Below, in pieces: positions 9,448-19,016 of a DNA stretch of 64,000 nucleotides. Below the pieces are notes generated by a model. It ran no database searches. It worked only from the letters and a program-made list of their open reading frames with translations, and was not told the origin of the DNA. Position 1 is the stretch's first letter; each line of letters begins with the position of its first letter. Source of the stretch: Drosophila persimilis (lineage: Eukaryota > Arthropoda > Insecta > Diptera > Drosophilidae); assembly GCF_003286085.1 (NCBI RefSeq), contig NW_020825379.1, forward strand, positions 144,001 to 208,000. Reading direction: 5' to 3'. The translations under genes were made by a program, and so were the position numbers.

Positions 9448-10134
9448 TTAATTATAGGATAACCAATTAATTTTGTTCTTTCCAATTTGCACGGCCTTAC
9501 TGTTTCTAACAGCCCTCATCAACTTTTCTCGTCCACTTACGTATTTCAAGTCTTGAAATGGATTTGATTCACTTTTATACCTCTTAAGTTTTACTCTTAG
9601 CTTTCGCTGTTTATCAGTAAGCTTCACTTTAGTCAATGCTGATTTTTTTGATGCTTGAGTGTCTAAAAATGAAGTATCCTCAACTTTACGCTTATTAGGT
9701 TTTGAGTTGAAAGATTTTTCGGTCAGAAAATCTTCATCATCGATGTCGTTAGGTAAATCAGAGAACTCATTTGTGATAGAGAGTTCCTTTTTTGAGGACT
9801 CATTATTTTTATTGTTAAGAATGGAAGTGTTAGGTTTTACATCTAACCAAACTGACTCGTCTTGTGTTTGTATTCCAATGCTTTGAGGTGATGAAAGTCG
9901 TTTGTTCTGCGTAGTTCGTATATCCATTGTCTTATTTCTTTTTTTATTTTGATAGTAACACAATTCTTGACGTATTTTAATCCATTTATTAAAGTCGCTA
10001 GTTTTTTTATCATTTAAAATAGGCAAAAACGTTATATTTATTAAATCGTTTTTCTGGGCATTATTTACCAATTTTTGATATGCATTCGGATGCATTAAAA
10101 TAACTTTGGTTAATTGATGCTTATTTTTAAGCAT
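9448..10134 (-). CDS. Uncharacterised Polinton protein (228 residues, basic C-terminus)
   Basis: I cannot name a function. The N-terminal ~70 residues are hydrophobic and basic ('KVILMHPNAYQKLV'). The middle (about 70-150) is low-complexity, polar and acidic. The C-terminal 75 residues are basic and end in an Ala/Val-rich motif around 'GREKLMRAVRNSK'. The start at 10134 overlaps the end of the next upstream gene by 8 bp, a compact arrangement suggesting cotranscription in the capsid/packaging block. A structural or core protein is possible. Confidence 0.55.
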   Translation of the reverse strand: MLKNKHQLTKVILMHPNAYQKLVNNAQKNDLINITFLPILNDKKTSDFNKWIKIRQELCYYQNKKRNKTMDIRTTQNKRLSSPQSIGIQTQDESVWLDVKPNTSILNNKNNESSKKELSITNEFSDLPNDIDDEDFLTEKSFNSKPNKRKVEDTSFLDTQASKKSALTKVKLTDKQRKLRVKLKRYKSESNPFQDLKYVSGREKLMRAVRNSKAVQIGKNKINWLSYN

Positions 10135-10480
10135 TGTTCAATATTTTTCCAAAAATCCCCGAAAGCAATGAACTTATTAAAACAGGTAAAAATCCTCCTT
10201 TTTGGATGAGAACTTTTCTCTTAGAATTTATTGACCGTTTTGGACATGAAATAAGACGTAATGCATTTTTATACTTTTTTAAAGCATATAGTTGCTTTTT
10301 TGATATCTTATGATTTCCTCGCAGAGTATTCAACACTATCTCCACTAATGCTTTTACTAACTCAATGTCACAATTACTTATAATTGCATTTCGAAGTTTA
10401 TTATTTGCCCTTTTGAGCACATACAATAAATGTTTGTTCGCTTTCAGTCGATTTAGATTCTTTTTGTAAACCATTTTCAT
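10127..10480 (-). CDS. Small Polinton protein with C-terminal GGFLP motif
   Basis: A protein of about 117 residues with a conserved helical core ('LVKALVEIVLNTLRG') followed by a basic stretch and the motif 'KGGFLPVLISSLLSGIFG', a glycine turn and hydrophobic tail. This signature recurs in small proteins next to the ATPase in insect Polintons; its function is not known to me. I prefer the Met at 10480 or 10474 over the upstream one at 10540, whose first 20 residues would be an extra hydrophobic segment. Either way the gene overlaps the 3' end of the ATPase gene in another frame. The hydrophobic tail may contact membrane or capsid. Confidence 0.6.
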   Translation of the reverse strand: MKMVYKKNLNRLKANKHLLYVLKRANNKLRNAIISNCDIELVKALVEIVLNTLRGNHKISKKQLYALKKYKNALRLISCPKRSINSKRKVLIQKGGFLPVLISSLLSGIFGKILNNA

Positions 10481-11087
10481 CTGAAAAGCAAACTGTATAC
10501 TCAGAATTAAAAATATGTGTACGAAATCTAAGGAGATCATTTATTCCCTGAGTAAGATCAATAAGTATATAACCATGTGGTTCATCTGTCACCTCCTTAT
10601 ATATTCTGAAGAGCTCCTGAGAATTTTCAGGATAAATTTGTCTTGCTAAGCATTGAAATTGTAGCTTATCCCTAGGATTTTTGAACGCAACGATGTATTT
10701 TGTGTTTAGTGAAATATCTCGAGTATGTGATGATTTATGAAATATATTTTGTGTAACCACTATTACGGATAAATTCCTGTGGTGTGATCCTTTTGTAAAT
10801 AGCTCACAGACATTTTTATTAAATGCACCCATCATTAAGTCATCTAGTATTAAAAGAATAGGCTCATGATTTTCATTTTCAATTGTTTCGGGAACTCCTT
10901 TATAGTATTCGATGGTATTAAAATTTGGCTTAGCATGCTCCTCTCCATAACACCAAATTATTCGATTAATTGAAATGCTCAGCAAATCATTCCTTTTGTT
11001 TATTAAATTTTCTAAAAACGTTGTCTTACCAGATCCTGAAGGACCGCAAATAAGCATTGTAAAAGGATGTATAAATTGCTTAAACAT
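10401..11087 (-). CDS. ATP: Polinton genome-packaging ATPase
   Basis: A 228-residue P-loop ATPase of the FtsK/HerA-like packaging type shared by Polintons and several double-jelly-roll viruses. Walker A is GPSGSGKT (residues 15-22), Walker B is LLILDD (78-83), and a polar sensor strand VVTQN follows at 110-114. In Polintons it is proposed to pump the genome into capsids. The length is normal and no frame break is visible. It overlaps the GGFLP gene at its 3' end. The short tail after residue 200 is acidic and polar. Confidence 0.85.
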   Translation of the reverse strand: MFKQFIHPFTMLICGPSGSGKTTFLENLINKRNDLLSISINRIIWCYGEEHAKPNFNTIEYYKGVPETIENENHEPILLILDDLMMGAFNKNVCELFTKGSHHRNLSVIVVTQNIFHKSSHTRDISLNTKYIVAFKNPRDKLQFQCLARQIYPENSQELFRIYKEVTDEPHGYILIDLTQGINDLLRFRTHIFNSEYTVCFSDENGLQKESKSTESEQTFIVCAQKGK

Positions 11088-11146
11088 TTTTGGGCTATGT
11101 TTTATTTATTAATATTTTATAAATGTTTTCTAACATCTAAGATATT

Positions 11147-11287
11147 CTAATTACGCGTCTCCTGATCGCGCTTTTTGGGGCAGTTTTTTTCTAAGTGAGT
11201 ATCAGAGCCGCAATAATTACAATAAACAACTTGTATGTATCCGCTTTTGTGAGGATCCTTTTCAAACAAACGCTTAAATGAATCCAT
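11147..11287 (-). CDS. 46-residue CCHC zinc-knuckle microprotein
   Basis: A short frame between the ATPase gene and the next upstream gene, on the same strand. It reads 46 residues and carries one zinc knuckle, CNYCGSDTHLEKNC (C-x2-C-x4-H-x4-C), flanked by basic residues. Such knuckles bind single-stranded nucleic acid or RNA in Gag and related proteins. The intact knuckle, ATG start, TAG stop and fit between neighbours make it more than a chance frame. A packaging or nucleic-acid chaperone role is only inferred. Confidence 0.6.
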   Translation of the reverse strand: MDSFKRLFEKDPHKSGYIQVVYCNYCGSDTHLEKNCPKKRDQETRN

Positions 11288-11331
11288 TTTAAACAACTAG
11301 TTACTACAAGTGCTGAATATAAACTGAAAAT

Positions 11332-11847
11332 CTAAACATATGAGTCACCATTACAGTAGATAGCGTAGTTAGAATTTTCCAAGATAACAAATAGCTTAAA
11401 TAAATTATTTAGAGCACATCTAAGAGGAATTTTTTTGTGGATTCTACAGTTTGTAAAAAAATTTGGATAAAATGTGAGACTTTTTCCAATATCGATATCA
11501 ATAATATTATTTGTTAAATACTTAGATAAAAACTTTTTTTTAATTTCACCACGTACAATAACGGTGCTAAATCTATTTAGTGGTGAAAGTATTTCACCTA
11601 AACATAAATATGATATTTCACCATCTGACCATTCCAATCCATTTATGGTTTGACGATTAATATTTTGTTGTTTAATCATTTCATTATCCAATTCATTCAG
11701 ATGATATGGTGGTTTGAAATGAAAGAAGTTTGGTGTTACTGTTCCGGTTTGCATAAACGCCAATTCCTTAATAAAAAGTTGTTTATTATTTCCAAAGACA
11801 TATTGAAAATCAACTATAACGCTTGAATTCCTGTCGATTGTGTTCAT
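11332..11847 (-). CDS. Uncharacterised Polinton protein with 'VVDFQ...IKEL' pattern
   Basis: A 171-residue protein. The N-terminal pattern 'SVIVDFQYVFGNNKQLFIKEL' (two segments read together) is a beta-strand pair, followed by 'HFKPPYHL' and 'LEWSDGEISYLCL'. I associate this pattern with small proteins in arthropod Polintons that vaguely resemble the first strands of a DnaQ-like exonuclease, but I see no full set of acidic catalytic residues and do not claim nuclease activity. It is divergent from the gene at 11956, with a shared 108-bp promoter region between them. No frame break is seen. Confidence 0.5.
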   Translation of the reverse strand: MNTIDRNSSVIVDFQYVFGNNKQLFIKELAFMQTGTVTPNFFHFKPPYHLNELDNEMIKQQNINRQTINGLEWSDGEISYLCLGEILSPLNRFSTVIVRGEIKKKFLSKYLTNNIIDIDIGKSLTFYPNFFTNCRIHKKIPLRCALNNLFKLFVILENSNYAIYCNGDSYV

Positions 11848-11955
11848 GTTGGTTTGAGATTTTGTAAGAAACTGAATGAGTCGTTGATGCCTATCTCCTT
11901 TATATACAGCCCAATTTAGTAAGAGTTCTTAGTTTTACAAAAGCATTCAACCCAA
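11848..11955. promoter_or_regulatory. Divergent promoter region
   Basis: A 108-bp gap between divergent genes. TATATA at 11900-11906 points rightward, ~50 bp before the ATG at 11956. The right part is copied at 18,352-18,424 in the duplicated Polinton, which includes this TATA box but not the leftward gene. Confidence 0.5.
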
Positions 11956-12645
11956 ATGGACACGCTTCAATCAAAAAGAATTAGGTCCACTAGAAAGAAG
12001 CAGGATCACGAAGTCATTTTCGGTCTCGAATATTATGTAGTACATAATTTAAAACTTAAATGCGGTTTTTCAACTACAAGAAAATTCACTCCAATGATAT
12101 GGATGCAGCAAAGCAAAAACAATTTCGTCGGTTTAGATAAAGATGAATGGATGCAATTGGTTACATACAAGGAGTATATCCAATTGAAACTTGATCAGTA
12201 TGATTTTTTGATGCCTGATACAATTATAGACCATCCATTATTACCCACAATTAAGTGTAATTTTAGATTTCGAAAATCAGATAAGCAGTATGTGTTTATA
12301 ATAAATCAGTTTGGAAATAAAATTGAATTTGATAGTGAGTCCTGGAGATCGTTTTTAAGATTAGGCATTTTTTTTACCACATTTTTATGTTGGAATACGA
12401 TACTTAAGCAACAAATTATATACCTCTACTATAATAATATTATTCCTAAGTGTGCAGCCTTACAAAAATTTGATGTTCAACTAGCTGATTTAGACGGTAC
12501 TTATGATAGAAATGTGCAAATAGCTTTAACCCGTTTATGCTTTGAAATTTCCAAAAAAATGTGTAATCAAATAAAACGCGATGTTCTTGAGTATAAGCAA
12601 ACACTTTTAAATAAGCAATCATCCCAACATAACAATAGAAAATAA
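11956..12645 (+). CDS. Uncharacterised Polinton protein upstream of integrase
   Basis: A 229-residue protein, codirectional with the integrase and ending 15 bp before it. The basic N-terminus ('SKRIRSTRKKQ') is followed by strand-rich sequence including 'DKDEWMQLVTYKEYIQ', a repeated element 'FDSESWRSFLRL', and a hydrophobic segment around residues 137-160. The two 'eW..L/F' elements could suggest a duplicated PC4-like single-strand-binding module, but I would not rely on that. A broken copy lies at 18,425-19,016. Function unknown. Confidence 0.5.
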   Translation: MDTLQSKRIRSTRKKQDHEVIFGLEYYVVHNLKLKCGFSTTRKFTPMIWMQQSKNNFVGLDKDEWMQLVTYKEYIQLKLDQYDFLMPDTIIDHPLLPTIKCNFRFRKSDKQYVFIINQFGNKIEFDSESWRSFLRLGIFFTTFLCWNTILKQQIIYLYYNNIIPKCAALQKFDVQLADLDGTYDRNVQIALTRLCFEISKKMCNQIKRDVLEYKQTLLNKQSSQHNNRK

Positions 12646-12660
12646 AAAATTATATTAAAA

Positions 12661-13584
12661 ATGAGTAAGCAACAAGTTGTTAATGAAATACATAAGCCTG
12701 CTAGAAGAAATTTTATTCGTCGTAAATTCGTACGAAAGGGAATTAATGACACGTGGCAAATCGATTTAGTTGAAATGATACCCTTTTATAAGGAAAACAA
12801 AGGATATAGGTACTTGCTGACAGTAATTGACACGTTCTCGAAGTTTGCATATGCAGTTCCCGTTAAGTCTAAAACAGCTTTAGATGTTTTATCAGCATTG
12901 AAGAAAATATTAAAAATATCTAAACATAAACCTAAAAATATTCAATCTGATCAAGGAAAGGAGTTTTTTAATGTAGCCTTCGGAGAGTTAATGAAAAAGA
13001 ATAACATTAACCATTACCATACATATACACACCTTAAAGCATCTATTTGTGAACGTTTTAATAGAACATTAAAAAATCGTATGTGGAAAATCTTTAGTAT
13101 GCAGGGTAATCATACGTGGATTTATATCTTGCATGACTTACTAAAAGATTATAATAATTCATATCACCGTACTATAAAAATGAGGCCTATAGATGTAAAC
13201 AAACAAAATGAAGAGTTTATTTTGAAAACAGCTTATAATATTTGTAAGGTATTTCCTAAACACAAGTTTTCCATTGGTGATCCTGTTAGAATAAGTAAAT
13301 ATAAAGGTATTTTTACAAAGGGCTATGATCCAAACTGGACAGCCGAAGTTTTTAAAATTTTAAAAGTAAAGTCTACTAATCCTGTAACATATGAGCTGGA
13401 GGACTATAAGGGGGAAATGATCAAAGGCTCATTTTATGATCAAGAACTCCAAAAAGTTAAAGATGAAAATGCTTTCTTAGTGGAAAAAATACTTAGAAGG
13501 AAAAAAGAACAAGTTTTTGTTAAATGGTTAGGTTTCGATGAAACACACAATTCATGGATAGATAAAAAGAGTATATTAAAATAA
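12661..13584 (+). CDS. INT: Polinton retroviral-type integrase with C-terminal chromodomain
   Basis: A 307-residue DDE integrase of the Polinton c-integrase family, expected to insert the linear element with a 6-bp target duplication. The catalytic residues are visible: D35 (TWQIDLVE), D97 (SDQGKEF) and E131 (SICERFNR). The C-terminal ~45 residues form a chromodomain ('VEKILRRKKEQVFVKWLGF', then 'NSWIDKKSIL'), which could direct insertion to methylated-histone chromatin. The frame is intact and follows the gene at 11956 closely. The duplicate at 19,012-19,779 lacks the first 53 residues. Confidence 0.88.
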   Translation: MSKQQVVNEIHKPARRNFIRRKFVRKGINDTWQIDLVEMIPFYKENKGYRYLLTVIDTFSKFAYAVPVKSKTALDVLSALKKILKISKHKPKNIQSDQGKEFFNVAFGELMKKNNINHYHTYTHLKASICERFNRTLKNRMWKIFSMQGNHTWIYILHDLLKDYNNSYHRTIKMRPIDVNKQNEEFILKTAYNICKVFPKHKFSIGDPVRISKYKGIFTKGYDPNWTAEVFKILKVKSTNPVTYELEDYKGEMIKGSFYDQELQKVKDENAFLVEKILRRKKEQVFVKWLGFDETHNSWIDKKSILK

Positions 13585-13698
13585 TTAAGCACGCAAAATA
13601 TTTATCAGATTTAATTTATTTTTGTGTATTTTTTACATTGAAATATAGTTTTAATTATACACAAATTAAAAATAATAATAATATAATGTTAAATTTAC

Positions 13699-16636
13699 TT
13701 ATACCATATTTTGTGTATTATTACTAGCACCTAAAATATTTTTAATTTCATAGTGATTATGAGCTAATGTTGAAATATTATCAGGTAATATAAATCTTTT
13801 GTCATCCTTATAATTTAGACTTATCTTATTTACAATTTCAGTATAAATTTTATGACCTCTACTTCTAATAACTCTCTGTTGTCCATAATAAGTTTTTTTA
13901 TGTTTAATGCATTCAATATAATGAGTATGAGTTAATCGTTTAACTACTGACTTTTTTACGCCTTTAACCTTTTTTACGTTATAGTCAGTGTTATCATCTT
14001 TAGCAATTAAATATGAGTATGCTTTCGCTTTTAATCCTGCAAACGACGTCATTATTTTTCCTGCATTTTCGTCTTTCATTAATCCAAGCTCTTTGTTATT
14101 AGCGAGATTGATACCGAATCTGTTTGAGGCTAGGTAATTGGATGTATCAAAGCGATTAGGATTGAATTTAATTAAATCATAAAAATCTTCTTCTGATGAT
14201 ATAATAAATGAATCTGTATCCATATAGAGTATTTTTGATGATGGACATTTTACAGAATGAAAATTATAGAAATAGTCATACATTAACCATTTTGAAAGTT
14301 CTAGTACACTAACTCCAATGTATATGGGCTTATCATAAAAAATTCGGGACTTAGTTGATTCAATGGCAGCCAAATTATCTCCAAAGATTTCAACACTGTG
14401 GAAATTATGTCTTGCTATGCGTTGTCTAAACCCTGCTGAGTTTTGTCTTGACTCATAATGCTTAACTAATGCAACCTCACGACGTTTTTCTACATTCTCC
14501 ATTGTTTTACCGTAAACGGCATTAACCATTAATTTGTAAAAGTTTATCTCAAAGTCATTGCTAGCTAATTTTCTAAGAGATGTATTGAGGTCAATATATG
14601 GTTTCAGCCAACAGGACTGATTAAATGATAAAACTCTAGATATTTTTTCTAAAATCATACCTTGCTCTATACATAACTGTAGCTGCTTCAAATGAATTAC
14701 ATAGTTCTTTTTATCACTTAAGTCAGCTATTAGTTTTGTCTGCTTAAACTGATCAAAGAATTTTTCTCGATCATCATCAGAAATTTGTTTCTCGCAGGCA
14801 TAGCATTCACCGTGTTCCTGGTAATCCTCATCCCAAATGTTAAACTGATAGATTGGTTTTTTATAGGACTTCCAGTACTTCTCATAAAGTCCATCGGTTT
14901 TCATCCTAAGTGCTTGACAAAATTTTTGGATACAATCCGGTCCTGAAATAACGAAATCATAATGTTTATGAGTTTATTGCCTTTGCTGGAATGTTAAAAT
15001 ATTTACCTTCGTATGTCCACATCTCATTTAGATGTTCATTGTATTTATGTACAATATAAAATGATGCTGCACATGCTGTATGCCTCTGTGCCATAGTAGT
15101 TGATGATTTTGATGGATCATTAAGATTTATATCGTAATTTTCCAAAACTGCTTCGATGTCAGCATAAATTACTACTGGTGGAGATAGTTTTTTAGAAAAA
15201 CTTTTGAATACAGTTTTGGTATTAGGTTCAGGATACAAAGCAGCAACTTTTCCACACTCTTTAGTGTCATGTATAGTATTTGTTGTACTATAAAATTGCA
15301 AGCAGTTCTCGCAAAAATATGCCGTATTATGGGATTTACTATGTTGTGAATAACATAATTTTCTCATGCACGTTATATATGCATAATGCATCATTTGCAT
15401 ATTATCACTATTAATTCCAAGCAAGTTTATGTGGTGAGTCCGAATTTTCTTAGTCCTCACTGTGGGTCCCACAACGTTTTTTCCATTCTCATCGACTTCA
15501 TAAACATTGATGCTAAAATCCTCATTTGCTGATTCGAATCGCTTGATTCCTTTGCTTGTTATTGGAAACTCAATTCCGGAAAAATTTAATCTTACTCCTT
15601 CATAATAAATGATGTCTTGCCGTATGTTTCCGCATCGATAGGATGATGGTATTGTTAACTTATCTCGGGAAATTTTTTTTAATGCTGCTGTTTGATATAT
15701 AGTTTTAAGGTGTGTTCCATAGGCTAATGATGCTAAAACACACCACTTGAAACAAAAATCATCGTCATTTTTAACATTTATGAGTGCATTTCGTGACTTA
15801 ATTTTTTTGGGAGCTTGGATAAACCTGTTTGCAGCGATATGCTCTAGTTTTATCATGGTAAGTTCAAAATATTTAAAACACTTTATTGCCCAACCTGAAT
15901 CCTTCTCCTGGAATTCACTGCTGAGAGTTATCAAATTTTCTATTGTATCATTTAGATGATCATCAATCAGCTCGTTTTCATATATTGGTTTGTATGGAGT
16001 AATGAAATGCTTCATTGTTTCTGTTAAGCTTTCATCATCAGTGTTTTTAACGTATAATCCATATACTTTTAAATTGTATTTTATGGATCTGTACTCACTC
16101 ATGCAGTGACGCAATAAATTGATAATATCATTTTTGCAATCATAAAAAAACTCTTTTAAATCAATCTGTTCACTTTTATTTGAGTGAACACGATATGATT
16201 TTAAAGGAAATCGCGACTCCGTTGAAATTAAAATAACGTTTTCATTTTCCTCTAGTTGAGCTGCTCTTGCATTCTTATGTTTGTCCGACATCATATGGCG
16301 TCTTTCCCTAGACGAAGGGTAACTTTCACCGCAAATTGAACAGTCAATAATCCTTAGGTCCATCGGAGTATCCAATCGAGGCCGTTTTGAAGCTCCTGAC
16401 GTTGAAGGACCTTGAAGATCACTTGAATTAGATCCTTTGCTCATAAGAATCTCAAAAGCATTCCTAGGTCCCAAGCATGCTTCATAATGACTATCAAACT
16501 CTATTAAGTCGATGGACTTAGAGCAAAGGTCACACACTACATTATTACGCAAATCAGAGCATCTCTCATAATGAGATTGAAACTCTGAAAAGTCAACTGA
16601 CTTATCACACATGTTGCACTGAACTTTTGATGCCAT
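13699..16636 (-). pseudogene. POLB: Polinton protein-primed DNA polymerase B, copy 1 (deleted, frameshifted)
   Basis: The family-B polymerase that replicates Polintons by protein priming. The N-terminal frame (14966-16636, 556 residues) has two tandem C-x2-C...H-x3-C fingers, a C2H2 finger (CSICGES, about residue 100) and the ExoI motif VVIYADIEAVLE (Asp ~493). It ends in a frameshift near 14,968. The second frame (13699-14904) retains motif B (KLMVNAVYGKTMEN) and motif C (YMDTDS) but lacks about 1.06 kb present in copy 2, removing ExoII, ExoIII and palm motif A. It therefore cannot be catalytic. Confidence 0.88.
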
Positions 16637-17103
16637 TTTAAGTTTTATTTATTTATTTATTTTTTTTTTGTATCGAACTAACCACTTTCACTATTGAAAC
16701 AGGACTAAGGGTTTCCTTTTTAAATGGTATCTTTTTAGGCCCCTCCCAAACACCTTCTTAATCTTTTATATCCAAAACAACAGTACCTGTCCACAAACCT
16801 GTTTCAAACGATTCCTACTGGGTCAATCTAATAATATGAGGGAAAGGTTACAACCTCTATTCTACCTGAAATCCACTTATTCTTTTTGTGTAATCCTCAC
16901 GTGGAAGAAACCTGTTTCAAACGAATCCTATGATTCTCTTGTAATAAGAGTAAGTGAAATTCAACCAATCAAATGTAAAACAGAAAACATTTAAAATAAA
17001 TAGTGGTTAAATGTGTTATATTTATTATATATGTACATATGTATATATTATTTTTAGAAAAATACATAAAATATTCTTATTATATAAATATGTATTCGTA
17101 TTA
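16637..17103. other. Intergenic region with 23-bp direct repeats
   Basis: No gene seen. A 23-bp repeat with one difference (AAACCTGTTTCAAACGA-TTCCTA type) occurs at 16,795-16,817 and 16,908-16,930. A weaker inverted relative lies in the terminal repeat near 17,725. These may be promoter or replication elements of the polymerase end of the Polinton. The rest is AT-rich. Confidence 0.45.
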
Positions 17104-17457
17104 TTAAAATTTCGCCTCAGCTAATTTTACCGCAGCAATTAAGTCATCATCATCTTCGTCCCGAAGTAGTTCCTGGAGTTGAGATCTTTTATCATCATCC
17201 TGATTATCTACTAAATCGAAAATGTTGTCATCATCCGGGAAAATGTATGCTGGATTATCATTATTAGACGTTGCATTCCTTGGGTCATCGTCGTCATCAT
17301 CCCATTTAATGTCACTTAACCAGGTCAAGTTGCTCTCGAGATAGGTTTGAGTCTTAATCCCAAAAATCAAGGACAGGTCTACGGAGCTCGGCTGAGAGTC
17401 CAGATTTATGGTTGATTCCGGTTGGGAATCGATAAAAATGATTTCAAGGTCATCCAT
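17104..17457 (-). CDS. Uncharacterised acidic protein near the Polinton right end
   Basis: A 117-residue, strongly acidic protein with Asp runs (six Asp around residue 54; four more near residue 103) and a C-terminal helix 'DLIAAVKLAEAKF'. No domain recognised. Acidic, low-complexity proteins can act as histone or DNA mimics, but that is speculation. A TATA box on the same strand at 17,521-17,527 lies inside the terminal repeat ~65 bp upstream, suggesting the Polinton end drives this gene. It is absent from the duplicated copy. Confidence 0.5.
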   Translation of the reverse strand: MDDLEIIFIDSQPESTINLDSQPSSVDLSLIFGIKTQTYLESNLTWLSDIKWDDDDDDPRNATSNNDNPAYIFPDDDNIFDLVDNQDDDKRSQLQELLRDEDDDDLIAAVKLAEAKF

Positions 17458-17516
17458 CGTTGTTGAAAGATTACTAGTTTATGTCCTATGTTATTATGTT
17501 ATTGTTATTATGTTAT

Positions 17517-17887
17517 GTTATTATATAGGCACTTTGCTATGGGACAGTGTTAGGTACACAAAGGAGGAATATAAATTATAGAGAAAGTAGAAAGGTTCAA
17601 GGGCATCGAAACCGTTTTTCAGGAAACACTTAAAAAATACCTCTAAACTATCACATTAGATTCATTGCAAAGGGATGACCTACCTGTTTGAGGGTTGTTT
17701 GAATCGCAACACGGGACCAATCGTAAAAACAGGTTCATTGACAGTAAGAGGGAGGAGAGAGAATATAAATGAGCGAAGGATCGATTTGAGAGGATTTTAC
17801 ATGGTTGAGAAACAGGATTGAGATCGAAGTTAGTTCACATTATCGCCGATAGGTGGCGCCACCAAGTAGTAAGGATACGGGACAGAC
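17517..17887 (+). repeat. Right terminal inverted repeat of the Polinton (proposed)
   Basis: About 370 bp that recur inverted at 24,262-24,630. The inner edge coincides with a TATA box for the acidic gene (17,521-17,527). The outer part has the perfect palindrome GGTGGCGCCACC (17,852-17,863) followed by AGTAGTAAGGATACGGGAC. Position after the last Polinton gene, promoter content and a facing inverted partner suggest this is the Polinton's own terminus. An unrelated long-TIR element is the alternative; no 6-bp target duplication can be checked because the left end is outside the window. Confidence 0.55.
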
Positions 17888-18348
17888 GTATATTTACTCT
17901 AAGTAGCATTAATTAATTTTGATGTCTTCCTATTATAATTTTATTCTTTGTGTGCTCCTATATATATCTCCATTAATTTGTGTTCTCTTACCATTCAACC
18001 CTCTATACGGACATCTAGATACCCAGGTTTCCAACCTATGTTTTCTATAGGATGTAAATTTCAGAAACTTCACACATTTGTTTTCCCAATTCAATGTTTA
18101 TAAAATATCCTATAAGTATTTATTTAACTTGACCAGTTAATAACATAGCAGAAATTGATTCCCAATTCAATGTTAATAAAATATCTTATAAGTATTTATT
18201 TAACATGATCACGTAATAACATAGCAATATGATGCACACTTACATTCAACATGTTGCCAAGCTGCACATGCTTAAGCAAATGTTGCTGCAACATGTTGCG
18301 AATTTGGTAATTCAGTGTAAAAAGCGACCGTCCCTTATCCTTACTACT
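17888..18348 (+). repeat. Segment between facing terminal repeats, first copy
   Basis: Non-coding. It recurs at 23,898-24,261 without one unit of a ~75-bp tandem repeat (about 18,085-18,230 here). It holds two copies of the palindrome CAACATGTTG (18,247-18,256 and 18,289-18,298). Identity with the second copy ends at 18,348, where the Polinton duplication begins. Confidence 0.6.
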
Positions 18349-18424
18349 GTTGTTGATGCCTATCTCCTTTATATACAGCCCAATTTAGTAAGAGTTCTTA
18401 GTTTTACAAAAGCATTCAACCCAA

Positions 18425-19016
18425 ATGGACACGCTTCAATCAAAAAGAATTAGGTCCACTAGAAAGAAGCAGGATCACGAAGTCATTTTCGGTCTCGAAT
18501 ATTATGTAGTACATAATTTAAAACTTAAATGCGGTTTTTCAACTACAAGAAAATTCACTCCAATGATATGGATGCAGCAAAGCAAAAAAAAATTTCGTCG
18601 GTTTAGATAAAGATGAATGGATGCAATTGGTTACATACAAAGAGTATATCCAATTGAAACTTGATCAGTATGATTTTTTGATGCCTGATACAATTATAGA
18701 CCATCCATTATTACCCACAATTAAGTGTAATTTTAGATTTCGAAAATCAGATAAGCAGTATGTGTTTATAATAAATCAGTTTGGAAATAAAATTGAATTT
18801 GATAGTGAGTCCTGGAGATCGTTTTTAAGATTAGGCATTTTTTTTACCACATTTTTATGTTGGAATACGATACTTAAGCAACAAATTATATACCTCTACT
18901 ATAATAATATTATTCCTAAGTGTGCAGCCTTACAAAAATTTGATGTTCAACTAGCTGATTTAGACGGTACTAATGATAGAAATGTGCAAATAGATTTAAC
19001 CCGTTTATGCTTTGAC
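18425..19016 (+). pseudogene. Copy 2 of the gene upstream of integrase (frameshifted)
   Basis: The duplicate of the protein at 11,956-12,645. An A-run near 18,584 is one base longer than in copy 1, shifting the frame after about 58 residues. The end is removed by the 275-bp deletion that fuses it to the integrase at a TGA microhomology near 19,013. Not expected to be functional. Confidence 0.8.
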
